A stretch of DNA of 64,000 bases from Alcaligenaceae bacterium (GTDB lineage Bacteria > Pseudomonadota > Gammaproteobacteria > Burkholderiales > Burkholderiaceae_B): NCBI GenBank assembly GCA_013416435.1, contig JACCEN010000005.1:62001-126000 (forward strand), in the 5' to 3' direction. The position numbers and the translations under genes are program-made. This document shows positions 17,547 to 25,210 of this stretch, one piece after another. Numbering within the stretch: position 1 is the stretch's first letter; every line of letters begins with the position of its first letter. The notes beneath the pieces are model-generated. The model was not told the DNA's origin. It searched no databases and was given only the letters and a program-made list of their open reading frames with translations.

Positions 17547-19745
17547 TTGAAGAAGACATTTCCAGCCTTATGCGCGGCAGGCGTCGCCGCACTCGTGCTT
17601 GCCGGATGCGATAGCGGAGGAGGGGGGGGGAGCACTCCCGACGACACCGCCCAAGGTCCCAATATCCTGTTCGTCATCATGGACGACGTCGGCATCGACC
17701 AGATGAAGGTCTTCGGGTACGGTGGCCAAATGGCGCCCATACTGCCTAATATCAACGCCGTGGCCCATGCCGGCGTGCGCTTTCGCAATACCTGGTCCAT
17801 GCCGGAATGCTCGCCGGGGCGCGCAGCCATGTTTGTGGGCCGTTATCCGTTCCGTACCGGCATCAACCAGGCCATTGGTCCCCAAGACCTTGCCACGTCT
17901 CATCTATCACCCTATGACATCACCGCGCCCAAGCTTCTCAAGCGGGCGGGATACGAAAGCGGGATGTTCGGCAAGTTCCATCTGGGCGGGCCGGAAAACA
18001 ACCAGGCGGAAAACTCCCTGCCCAGCGTGCTCGGTTGGGACTACTTCTACGGATGGGTGGGCGGGCTGCCGGGTTCGAACGACAGGACGGTCGGCGGGTA
18101 CGATACCGCGGGCACGCATATGTGCGGATTCATTCCGGGCGAACAATCGGGCGGCGCAAAAAGCGGCGCCTGCTATCAGGCCGACGGCAGCTGCACGGTC
18201 ATGAGCCGCAATTCGCTTGCCGATGACGCGGCGGGCCTGCAATGCGTGGCGGCCGGCGGCCTGCTGGTTCCAAACGAGACCTGCGGCAAGCCGCCTTCGT
18301 ATCTCAATTTCAATATCCAGAATGCCTATTACGTCTCGCCGCTGGTCATCATCGAAAACGGCAAGACCGAGGAAGTGAAGCTGTCGGATCCTCGCGCCCG
18401 AGGCTACCGCACCACGATCGAAACCGATGCCGCCATCGAATGGATCAAATCGCGCCCTGCGGGCAAGGCATGGATGGCCACGGTCAGTTACAGCGCCGCG
18501 CATACCCCGTGGCAGCAACCTCCCAAGCGGCTGGTGCCGCTGGCTCCGGGCGACGTCAGCCCGCTGGACGCCCTGAGCTGCACGGCCGATGGTCCGCGCG
18601 GCGCGCTGGACCAGCGTATCATCCAGGATCGCATGACGGAAGCCGTGGACACGGAGTTCGGCCGCCTGCTGGTCGAGACCGGCATGGCCAAATACAACGA
18701 AGACGGCACCCTGAACTACGACCCGAAGGCGACGAACACCGTCATTGTCATCGTCGGCGACAACGGCTCTCTGGCCGCCGCCGTCAAGCTGCCTTTCGAT
18801 CCCACGCGGGCCAAGGGCACCGCCTACCAGACCGGGGTATGGGACCCGCTGATCATTGCGGGGCCTCAGGTTGCTCAACCCGACCGCGAAGTCGATCACA
18901 TGGTCAACATGGTGGATCTGTTCCAGTTCTTCGGCGAACTGGCCGGCCTTGATGCGCACAAGGAAGTGCCGCACACCATCGATTCGGTCGGCATACTGCC
19001 TTACCTGACTGATCCCGACCAGGGCAGTCTGCGCACGATCAACTTCACCATGGGCGGTTTGAACGAACAGGCCAACGGCGGCCGCAACGGTCCTTGCGTG
19101 ATGAGTACGGCCTGCACCGTCATTCCGACATCCAAAAGCGTGTGCGAAGACAATATGGGCGTGTATTGGGGGGCCGGCTATACCAGCGACCAGGTCATCC
19201 CCACCAATCCTCCCGGCGCAGGCTATGCAACGTGCGCGGACGTGAACGAAGCACTGTACAAAAAGGGCGAGACCATGCTCGCGCTGGTGCCCGAGTCCAC
19301 CGTCGCGATCCGCAACGAGCGCTACAAGCTGGTGGTCAATACCAGCGTGGACTACGATCCGGTCTCCAATGGCCACAGGGAAGTCACCAGCGAAGAACTT
19401 TACGAGGTCAACCAGGCTGCGCCGATGCCGCTGCTCGATACCGAAGACCGAAATCTGCTGCCTGCCGCCGACCCTCAGCTGGAGGCCATCCGCAGTGATT
19501 TGCGCAGCAAGCTCGACGCCATGCTGGCTTCGAACCCCGCTTGCCCGGGCGACGGCAACATCGACGGCATCGTCAATGCGGAAGACCTGGAAAACTGGAG
19601 AAAAATCGCACATGACTGGGGTCTTTCCAGCGTCTACGATTTCTTGACTCCAGAATATCGCGACGGTAAAACCGACAACAAGGACGAAGCGATCATCCAG
19701 GCCAACCTGGGCAAGACCTGCCCGCGCACCTACAGTCTTTATTGA
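17547..19745 (+). CDS. Lipoprotein sulfatase with a dockerin-like C-terminal tail
   Basis: A 732-residue type I sulfatase. The start is read as TTG at 17547, because CTGGAG at 17535-17540 is six bases ahead and the product begins as a lipoprotein signal, KKTFPALCAAGVAALVLAGC, with lipobox Cys21. Sulfatase features: metal pair in VIMDDVGID, CSPGR with Cys88 as the residue converted to formylglycine, GKFHLGG, VIVGDNGS and AKGTAYQTGVWDPLI. An insertion rich in Cys (about 185-250) is unusual. The C-terminus has GDGNIDGIVNAEDLENW, which fits a dockerin/EF-hand calcium loop, and a degenerate second copy ending GKTC. A run of nine Gs follows the lipobox. Substrate is unknown; no maturase or transporter is adjacent. 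Confidence 0.85.
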   Translation: MKKTFPALCAAGVAALVLAGCDSGGGGGSTPDDTAQGPNILFVIMDDVGIDQMKVFGYGGQMAPILPNINAVAHAGVRFRNTWSMPECSPGRAAMFVGRYPFRTGINQAIGPQDLATSHLSPYDITAPKLLKRAGYESGMFGKFHLGGPENNQAENSLPSVLGWDYFYGWVGGLPGSNDRTVGGYDTAGTHMCGFIPGEQSGGAKSGACYQADGSCTVMSRNSLADDAAGLQCVAAGGLLVPNETCGKPPSYLNFNIQNAYYVSPLVIIENGKTEEVKLSDPRARGYRTTIETDAAIEWIKSRPAGKAWMATVSYSAAHTPWQQPPKRLVPLAPGDVSPLDALSCTADGPRGALDQRIIQDRMTEAVDTEFGRLLVETGMAKYNEDGTLNYDPKATNTVIVIVGDNGSLAAAVKLPFDPTRAKGTAYQTGVWDPLIIAGPQVAQPDREVDHMVNMVDLFQFFGELAGLDAHKEVPHTIDSVGILPYLTDPDQGSLRTINFTMGGLNEQANGGRNGPCVMSTACTVIPTSKSVCEDNMGVYWGAGYTSDQVIPTNPPGAGYATCADVNEALYKKGETMLALVPESTVAIRNERYKLVVNTSVDYDPVSNGHREVTSEELYEVNQAAPMPLLDTEDRNLLPAADPQLEAIRSDLRSKLDAMLASNPACPGDGNIDGIVNAEDLENWRKIAHDWGLSSVYDFLTPEYRDGKTDNKDEAIIQANLGKTCPRTYSLY

Positions 19746-19872
19746 TTTCAAGCTCCAATCGTCCGCAGTCACTCCGCGGGCGATTCGAGCCGGTGCGTGC
19801 CAAGACGCGCCGCGCCGGCATGTTGTATTCTGGCAGGGTGGTCAACTTACGCAGTAAGGAGTCAAGAAAACC

Positions 19873-20430
19873 GTGGACCAAACCAGAGACATTGCCGTCA
19901 TTGTCGGCAGCTTGCGCAAGGAATCCCTCAATCGAAAAGTCGCAGAGGCGCTGCAAGCGCTGGCACCCGCCAGCCTTGCCCTGGAGATCGTCGAAATCGG
20001 GCAGTTGCCGCTGTACAACCAGGACTACGACGAGGATTCCCCCGAATCCTACATAGAATTCCGGCGCCGGATCACCGCTGCCGACGCGGTATTGTTCGTG
20101 ACGCCCGAGCATAACCGCTCCATGCCGGCCGCCATGAAGAACGCGGTCGATATCGGCTCCAGACCTTATTCCAAAAGCGTCTGGAACGGTAAGCCCGCGG
20201 GCGTCATCAGCGCTTCCCCTTCCATGCAGGGCGGCTATGGCGCTAACCACCATCTGCGCCAGTCTCTGGTCGGGCTCAATCTTTACTGCATGCCGCATCC
20301 TGAAACCTATCTCGGCCAAGCCGAAAGGCTGTTCGACCCGGCAGGCGAACCGACCGAAACCGCGCTGGCGCTGCTTCGGAGTTTCATCGATGCCTATGCC
20401 CAGTGGGTGGCTCGTTTTCCGGCATCATGA
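19873..20430 (+). CDS. NAD(P)H-dependent FMN reductase family protein
   Basis: A 185-residue flavodoxin-like oxidoreductase of the NADPH-dependent FMN reductase family (ChrR/YieF/ArsH relatives). The phosphate-binding loop is VGSLRKESLNRKVA; PEHNRSMPAAMKNAVDIGSRP and KPAGVISASPSMQGGYGA are characteristic flavin-site segments. Such enzymes reduce quinones, azo dyes or chromate in vitro; the true substrate is not known. Start is GTG with AAGGAG at 19856-19861, about 11 bases away. Its stop overlaps the ung start (ATGA), so the two are cotranscribed. Confidence 0.88.
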   Translation: MDQTRDIAVIVGSLRKESLNRKVAEALQALAPASLALEIVEIGQLPLYNQDYDEDSPESYIEFRRRITAADAVLFVTPEHNRSMPAAMKNAVDIGSRPYSKSVWNGKPAGVISASPSMQGGYGANHHLRQSLVGLNLYCMPHPETYLGQAERLFDPAGEPTETALALLRSFIDAYAQWVARFPAS

Positions 20431-21230
20431 TGCGGGACGATTCCTCTACCTCGGCGGTGCCGGGCGACCAGATACAGAACGCGTTTCAAGGCGATCTGTA
20501 CGCGCACGTGCATGCCTTGTCGTCGGCCTGGCAGGACGCTTTCCTGGATACGCGCTCGCAGCAGACGCTTCATGACCTGGACGCCTTTCTGGACGAGCGC
20601 CTCGAGGCGGGTGCGACCATCTTCCCTTTGCGGCCCTTTCGGGCTCTGTTGGAAATCCAGCCGCAGGACGTGCAGGTGGTCCTGCTCGGCCAGGATCCTT
20701 ATCACGGGCCGAACCAGGCGCAAGGCCTGGCTTTTTCGGTGCCCGACAACTGCCGGATTCCGCCCAGCCTGCGCAACATGTTCGCCGAGCTTGCCCAGGA
20801 ATATCCCGACTCCTTCGCCACGCAGCGCCACAGCCTGCTGCGGTGGGCGCGACGCGGCGTGCTGCTGCTCAATACTTCCTTGACCGTGGAAGCGCATCAG
20901 CCGGCTTCGCATGCCAAGAAAGGCTGGGAAGTCATCACGGACAACATCATCGAGCGCGTGCTGCGCGAGCCGCGGCCCAAGGTCTTCCTGCTATGGGGTT
21001 CGCATGCGCAATCCAAGCAGGCATTGTTGCAGGTGCAACCGCCGGCTGGGCCTACGCTGGTGTTGAAGGCCAACCATCCTTCGCCGCTGTCCGCCACGCG
21101 CCCGCCCAGGCCCTTTATCGGCTGCGGCCATTTCCGGAAGGCGAACGACTGGTTGCGCGAGCAGGGCGAAAGCGGCGTGGACTGGCTGGATAATCATCAC
21201 ACTGGGGGGGCAGACCCCGCAGGGGTCTGA
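20427..21230 (+). CDS. ung: Uracil-DNA glycosylase
   Basis: A 267-residue family 1 UDG that excises uracil from DNA at the start of base-excision repair. The water-activating motif GQDPYHGPNQAQGLAFSV and the minor-groove loop HPSPLSA are intact, with LLNTSLTVEAHQPASH between. The ATG at 20427 overlaps the stop of the FMN reductase; a second ATG follows directly at 20430. The last eight codons and the stop lie within a palindromic repeat, so the tail GGADPAGV is not native family sequence. Confidence 0.96.
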   Translation: MMRDDSSTSAVPGDQIQNAFQGDLYAHVHALSSAWQDAFLDTRSQQTLHDLDAFLDERLEAGATIFPLRPFRALLEIQPQDVQVVLLGQDPYHGPNQAQGLAFSVPDNCRIPPSLRNMFAELAQEYPDSFATQRHSLLRWARRGVLLLNTSLTVEAHQPASHAKKGWEVITDNIIERVLREPRPKVFLLWGSHAQSKQALLQVQPPAGPTLVLKANHPSPLSATRPPRPFIGCGHFRKANDWLREQGESGVDWLDNHHTGGADPAGV

Positions 21231-21370
21231 CCCCTTGATTGTTTGGGCTTGGGGCCAGACCCCATTCGGGGTCTGACCCCGAACTTTTTTTTTATGGGGT
21301 CAGGCCCTGTTGGGGTCTGACCCCGAAGCCCTTTCGTTGTGGGGTCAGACCCCGCCTGGGGTCTGACCCC
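21204..21370. repeat. Palindromic repeat cluster C (four units)
   Basis: Units lie at 21204-21234, 21251-21280, 21296-21324 and 21341-21370, with centres 44-47 bp apart. They fill the space between convergent ung and the flavin reductase and enter both reading frames. Several changes keep pairing as G-U wobbles, for example CAGGCC against the opposite TCTGA in the third unit. Confidence 0.92.
21251..21293 (+). terminator. Repeat unit followed by nine Ts, a likely terminator for ung
   Basis: The second palindrome of cluster C (13-bp stem with one mismatch, loop ATTC) is followed by GAAC and T9 at 21285-21293. This gives an intrinsic terminator on the plus strand. Of the repeat units in the window it is the only one with a long T tract. 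Confidence 0.6.
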
Positions 21371-21980
21371 CTGCCTCGGGAACCTTCATCATGAAGCGAT
21401 CACGGGTGCGCACGTACCAGCCGGGGCTTTCCATGCGGCCCACGAGCTCCAGCTTGGCGGTATCTATCCAATAGCGTTCGGGATTCTTGATGGCATGGTC
21501 GGCTACGTGCATGCCCAGGATGCTGGCGATGACCAGGTGGTTTTTTTCGCTCAGGTCCACGACTTCGACCGCCTTGCATTCCAGCGAAACCGGACTCGAG
21601 GCGATGCGGGGCGGTTTGATGCGGCTGGCCGGAGCGGTGGAAACGCCGGCTTCGAGCAATTCATTGGTGCCCGGCGCGAAGGGGGCGGCCGTGATGTTCA
21701 TGGCTTCCGCGTCGGCCTCCGATACCAGATTGACCACGAATTCGCCGTTCGCCCGGATGTTCGCCAGTGTGTCTTTTTCGCGGCCGTCCGCATGGCTGCC
21801 TATTCCCAGGCATATGGTCGCCGGGTCGGCGCAAACCACATTGAAGAAAGAAAAAGGGGCGGCATTGGGCGCGCCTTCGTCATTCAGGGAAACGATCCAG
21901 GCAATGGGCCTGGGCGTGATCGTTGCAGTAAGCAATTTGTACCGATTCCGTGCTTGCAGCGCTTCAAAATCGAAAAACAC
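21345..21980 (-). CDS. Flavin reductase-like FMN-binding split-barrel protein
   Basis: A 211-residue member of the flavin reductase/DIM6-NTAB family. Diagnostic segments: LTATITPRPIAWIVSLNDEGAPNAAPFSFFN, DTLANIRANGEFVVNLVSE and HLVIASILGMHVAD. Relatives bind FMN and serve as reductase components or in degradation of aromatic compounds; no oxygenase partner is adjacent. The last eight residues (GGQTPGGV) and the stop are encoded by a palindromic repeat. Upstream lies another repeat cluster, beginning 30 bp before the start codon. Confidence 0.88.
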   Translation of the reverse strand: MFFDFEALQARNRYKLLTATITPRPIAWIVSLNDEGAPNAAPFSFFNVVCADPATICLGIGSHADGREKDTLANIRANGEFVVNLVSEADAEAMNITAAPFAPGTNELLEAGVSTAPASRIKPPRIASSPVSLECKAVEVVDLSEKNHLVIASILGMHVADHAIKNPERYWIDTAKLELVGRMESPGWYVRTRDRFMMKVPEAGGQTPGGV

Positions 21981-22009
21981 ATTATTCCTTTGTTCAAGCG
22001 ATGGTTGAT

Positions 22010-22145
22010 GGGGTCAGACCCCATGCGGGGTCGGACCCCGCCCAAGAAGGGGCCGGCCAGGATGGGGTCAGACCCTTGAGGGTCTGACCCCGGCCCGGAA
22101 GGACTTGATCGTGATGGGGTCGGACCCCGTACGGGGTCCGACCCC
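22010..22145. repeat. Palindromic repeat cluster D (three units)
   Basis: Units at 22010-22039, 22064-22091 and 22116-22145, with centres 53 bp apart. The third is the paired variant GGGGTCGGACCCC/GGGGTCCGACCCC with loop GTAC; the second has stems shortened equally on both sides. The first has an unpaired change in its right arm. The cluster ends 14 bp from the ybaK stop. Confidence 0.9.
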
Positions 22146-22159
22146 TCTGCCCGGGGTGG

Positions 22160-22654
22160 TCAGTCTTTCGCCAGACCCACCTTCACCGGTTTGGCATCGA
22201 GCACCTTGGCCAGCGTATCGGGCGCGATGCCGATGAGGTAGCCGCGCCGCCCTCCGTTCAGGTAGATCACATCATAATCGAGCAGCGAGGCCTCGAACCA
22301 CACGGGCATCTTCTTGCGTGTGGCGAACGGCGACGTACCGCCCACCATGTAGCCAGAGTTGCGTTGGGCGGTTTCCGGCGAGCAGGGGCCGACTTTCTTG
22401 GCGCCGATCTGTCTTGCCAGATTCTTGGTCGACACCTCCATGTCCCCATGCATGACCACCACCAGCGGACGGGCGTTTTCGTCCTCCATGATGAGGGTTT
22501 TGGCAACCTGGTGCGGATCCACGCCCAGCTGCCTGGCGGATTCGCGCGCGCCGCCGTGGTCCACGTATTCGTAGGGGTGTTCGGAGTAGGGTATCCGGTG
22601 CTGCTTGAGCAATTGGGTGGCCGGCGTTTCCGAAACGTGCTTTTCTTTTGCCAT
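22160..22654 (-). CDS. ybaK: Cys-tRNA(Pro)/Cys-tRNA(Cys) deacylase, YbaK/EbsC type
   Basis: A 164-residue YbaK-fold deacylase that hydrolyses mischarged Cys-tRNA(Pro). The pattern is complete: TPATQLLKQHRIPYSEHPYEY, the catalytic-lysine region QVAKTLIM, VVMHGDMEVSTKNLAR, GYMVGGTSPFATRKKMPVWFE and INGG-like YLNGGRRGYLIGI. Length matches the family. It starts 24 bp after the xerD stop, so readthrough from xerD is likely. Confidence 0.93.
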   Translation of the reverse strand: MAKEKHVSETPATQLLKQHRIPYSEHPYEYVDHGGARESARQLGVDPHQVAKTLIMEDENARPLVVVMHGDMEVSTKNLARQIGAKKVGPCSPETAQRNSGYMVGGTSPFATRKKMPVWFEASLLDYDVIYLNGGRRGYLIGIAPDTLAKVLDAKPVKVGLAKD

Positions 22655-22678
22655 GTGCTGAAACGATGAAGGGATGGG

Positions 22679-23578
22679 TCAGGCGCGCGGATGATGCTGG
22701 GCATGAAGGGATTTCAGCCGTTCGCGCGCAACGTGAGTATAGATCTGCGTGGTCGAGATATCCGCATGGCCCAGGAGCATCTGAACGACGCGCAGATCCG
22801 CGCCGTGATTCAGCAGATGCGTTGCAAAGGCATGGCGCAGGACGTGCGGAGAAAGAGGGGCGTGGATATCCGCCTGCAGCGCATATTTCTTCACGATCAG
22901 CCAGAAGGCCTGGCGGGTCATGGCGGCCGCCCTGGCGGTGATGAACAGGGCGTCGCAGCGTCGCGGCCCCAGCAGCGCGGGCCTGGATTCCTTCAGGTAT
23001 CGATCCAGCCAATGCAGCGCCTCTTGGCCCAGCGGCACCAGCCGGTCCTTGCCGCCTTTTCCCATGGTCACGCGCACCACGCCTTCCTGCAGGCTCAATT
23101 CCTGCATGCCCAGGCTGACCAGCTCCGTGACACGCAGGCCTGTTGCGTACAGCGTTTCAAGCATGGCGCGGTCCCGCAAGCCCAATTCGGTGGTCTCATC
23201 GGGAGCCTGCAGCAAGGCATCGACCTGGGCTTCGGAGATGGTCTTGGGAAAGCGGGCCGTGCGTTTGGCTGCGCGCAAGGTAAGACATGGGTCTTTGCCG
23301 ACCCGCCCCTGTCTGAGCGCCCAGAGGTAATAGCGCTTGAGCGCGGCCAGCCGCCGGTTGGCCGTGGCGGCTTTGCTGGTCGCGTGGCGTGCCGCGAACC
23401 AGTCCTGGATGCCGGCGGCGTCTGCCGTGTCCAGGCCTTTACCCTGCTTTGCATGCAGCCATTGGGCAAATGCCGTCAGGTCCCGGCGGTAGGCATCCAA
23501 TGTGTTCTTGGACAGGCCGTCCTCCAGCCAGATGGCGTCGAGAAAGGCGTCGATGGAATCAGGCGGGACGAAGCTCAA
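22679..23578 (-). CDS. xerD: Site-specific tyrosine recombinase XerD
   Basis: Tyrosine recombinase that, with XerC, resolves chromosome dimers at dif. N-terminal SAM-like domain: IDAFLDAIWLEDGLSKNTLDAYRRDLTAFAQWL, close to E. coli XerD. Catalytic residues: Arg in ATGLRVTELVSL, Lys in GKGGKDRLVPL, HVLRHAFATHLLNHGADLRVVQMLLGHADISTTQIYTHV. No ATG is available near the expected N-terminus; a TTG at 23578 gives 299 residues, the normal XerD length, while TTG at 23650 would add 24 basic residues. The product is chromosomal XerD, not a mobile-element integrase. Divergent from modA. Confidence 0.9.
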   Translation of the reverse strand: MSFVPPDSIDAFLDAIWLEDGLSKNTLDAYRRDLTAFAQWLHAKQGKGLDTADAAGIQDWFAARHATSKAATANRRLAALKRYYLWALRQGRVGKDPCLTLRAAKRTARFPKTISEAQVDALLQAPDETTELGLRDRAMLETLYATGLRVTELVSLGMQELSLQEGVVRVTMGKGGKDRLVPLGQEALHWLDRYLKESRPALLGPRRCDALFITARAAAMTRQAFWLIVKKYALQADIHAPLSPHVLRHAFATHLLNHGADLRVVQMLLGHADISTTQIYTHVARERLKSLHAQHHPRA

Positions 23579-23642
23579 GGTCTTGCGCGGGAAGAGGAGT
23601 CGGCGATGCCTTATCTTATCAAAGCGGAAACAGAATCGCGCA

Positions 23643-23672
23643 TTGACCAACCGTTATATAGTTGAGTATATT
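23643..23672 (+). promoter_or_regulatory. modA promoter
   Basis: A -35 TTGACC (23643-23648) and -10 TATATT (23667-23672) are 18 bp apart, 81 bp before the modA start. The ModE box covers the spacer and -10. Confidence 0.55.
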
Positions 23673-23675
23673 GCG
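23652..23675. promoter_or_regulatory. ModE operator
   Basis: CGTTATATA, six bases, TATATTGCG forms the inverted repeat expected for the molybdate-dependent repressor ModE (CGTTATATA-N6-TATATAACG), with two mismatches in the right arm. It sits between xerD and modA, over the -10 of the modA promoter. modE itself is at the far end of the mod locus. Confidence 0.8.
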
Positions 23676-23752
23676 ATCCGGTAGGATGCAGCGTAGCCGC
23701 TATGATCCGGGACGGTAAAGAAGGCTTTCGGGCCTTGAAAAGGAGAATGGGA

Positions 23753-24508
23753 ATGAACATGAAACGAATCCTGGCCGCGCTTGGCCTGGTATGCGTGAGC
23801 CTGCATGCGCAGGCAAGCCCCAATGAAATCCTGGTTGGCGCCGCAGCCAGCCTGACGAACGCCTTCAAGGAGATCGGGGTGCAATTCCAGCAGGAACACC
23901 CCGGCAACAAGGTATTGACGAGCTTTGCCGGGTCCGATGCGATCGCCCATCAGGTGATCCAGGGGGCGCCCATGGACATCTTCGCATCCGCCGACCAGAA
24001 GGCGATGGACAAGGCGGTTGCCGCCGGCATGATCGATGAGTCTTCCCGCCGCGATTTCGTGCGCAACGAGGTCGTGCTGATCGTGCCTGTGAAGGGCGGC
24101 GCGCCGATCAATTCTCTGGCGGACCTCAAAGCCGCCGCCGTCAAGCGCGTGGCGCTTGGCAATCCGGCGACCGTGCCTGTCGGGCGCTATACCAAGGCCA
24201 GCCTGGAAGGCTCGGGTGATTGGGACACCGTCAAGGAACGAGAGGTCCTGGGGCAGAACGTCCGCCAGGTTCTTGACTACGTGGCGCGGGGCGAGGTCGA
24301 TGCGGGATTCGTGTTCGCCACCGATGCGGCCATCATGCCGGATCAGGTCAAGGTAGTGGCGAAGCTGCCGTCGCCCGAGCCGGTGCTGTATCCGATTGCT
24401 CTCGTGAAACGCGACGGTCGCAATCCCCAGGCCAAGGCGCTGCTGGACTATATCCTGTCCGACAAGGGGCTGGCCGTGCTCGACAAATACGGCTTTTCCA
24501 AACCTTGA
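23753..24508 (+). CDS. modA: Molybdate ABC transporter, periplasmic binding protein
   Basis: A 251-residue ModA. A Sec signal (KRILAALGLVCVSLHAQAS) precedes NEILVGAAASLTNAFKEIG, whose AASL supplies oxyanion contacts; TSFAGSDAIAHQVIQGAPMDIFASAD and GNPATVPVGRYTKASLE are family hallmarks. The start at 23753 has AGGAG seven bases ahead; earlier frame extension would spoil the signal peptide. It leads modABC under a promoter covered by a ModE box, so expression should fall when molybdate is plentiful. Confidence 0.95.
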   Translation: MNMKRILAALGLVCVSLHAQASPNEILVGAAASLTNAFKEIGVQFQQEHPGNKVLTSFAGSDAIAHQVIQGAPMDIFASADQKAMDKAVAAGMIDESSRRDFVRNEVVLIVPVKGGAPINSLADLKAAAVKRVALGNPATVPVGRYTKASLEGSGDWDTVKEREVLGQNVRQVLDYVARGEVDAGFVFATDAAIMPDQVKVVAKLPSPEPVLYPIALVKRDGRNPQAKALLDYILSDKGLAVLDKYGFSKP

Positions 24509-24520
24509 CGAGCAGCGTTC

Positions 24521-25210
24521 GTGCGTGAACTCGCCGTTCCGCTGTTCCTGTCTCTCAAAGTAGCGGGATGGGCGACCTTCTTCGCCAGCGTGCTGGGGGT
24601 GGCCAGCGCATTTGCTCTTTCGCGCTGGCGCTCCCGCTGGAGCGATGTGGTGGATTCCGTGCTGACCTTGCCCATGGTGCTGCCACCCACGGTGATCGGC
24701 TATTACCTGCTGGTCTTGCTCGGGCGGAACGGCTGGCTGGGCCGCTATCTGTCCGAATTGGGCATAGAGCTTGTGTTCACCTGGCAAGGCGCCGTGGTGG
24801 CGGCGACCGTCGTGGCGTACCCGTTGGTGCTCAAGGGCGCGCGGGCGGCGTTCGAAAGCGTGGACGGCAGCCTGGAGGACGCCGCACGCGTGCTCGGCAT
24901 CAGCGAGGCTGCCGTTTTCTTTCGTGTCAGCCTGCCTCTGGCCTTGCGCGGCATACTGGCGGGGGTCTTGCTGGCGTTCGCACGGGCTCTGGGAGAATTC
25001 GGCGCCACATTGATGATCGCCGGTAGTATCGAGGGGCGGACCCAGACGCTGTCCATTGCCATCTACGAAGCGGTCCAGGCGGGGAACGACAGTCTGGCCA
25101 ATGTCCTGGTGGTGACCACGTCGCTGACCTGCGTGCTGGTGCTCTGGATGGCGGGCTGGCTGTCGCCTGATCGCCTGCGCGCAGCCGGCACCCGAGGTGG
25201 CGCGCGATGA
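24521..25210 (+). CDS. modB: Molybdate ABC transporter permease
   Basis: A 229-residue inner-membrane permease with about five transmembrane segments. The sequence LSLKVAGWATFFASVLGVASAFALSRWR and LPMVLPPTVIGYYLLVLLGRNGWLG is typical of ModB, and the ATPase-coupling EAA loop is EDAARVLGISEAAVFFRVSLPLALRGILAG. The start is GTG, 12 bases after the modA stop. The end overlaps modC by four bases. Confidence 0.94.
   Translation: MRELAVPLFLSLKVAGWATFFASVLGVASAFALSRWRSRWSDVVDSVLTLPMVLPPTVIGYYLLVLLGRNGWLGRYLSELGIELVFTWQGAVVAATVVAYPLVLKGARAAFESVDGSLEDAARVLGISEAAVFFRVSLPLALRGILAGVLLAFARALGEFGATLMIAGSIEGRTQTLSIAIYEAVQAGNDSLANVLVVTTSLTCVLVLWMAGWLSPDRLRAAGTRGGAR

Noticed and set aside
17907-19772. A 621-codon minus-strand open frame opposite the sulfatase
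   Set aside because: Shadow of the sulfatase, whose active-site motifs are intact on the plus strand.
19746-19872. A terminator or small gene after the sulfatase
   Set aside because: Only a weak GC hairpin near 19761-19781 without a T run, and no frame with a start and ribosome binding site.
21204-22145. Regularly spaced repeats that resemble a CRISPR array
   Set aside because: Each repeat is a full palindrome, spacers are only about 14-24 bp and unequal, arrays have two to four units, and no cas genes are present.
22679-23650. xerD as a mobile-element integrase beside tRNA or attachment sites
   Set aside because: The sequence matches housekeeping XerD over its full length, and no attachment repeats or cargo genes flank it.
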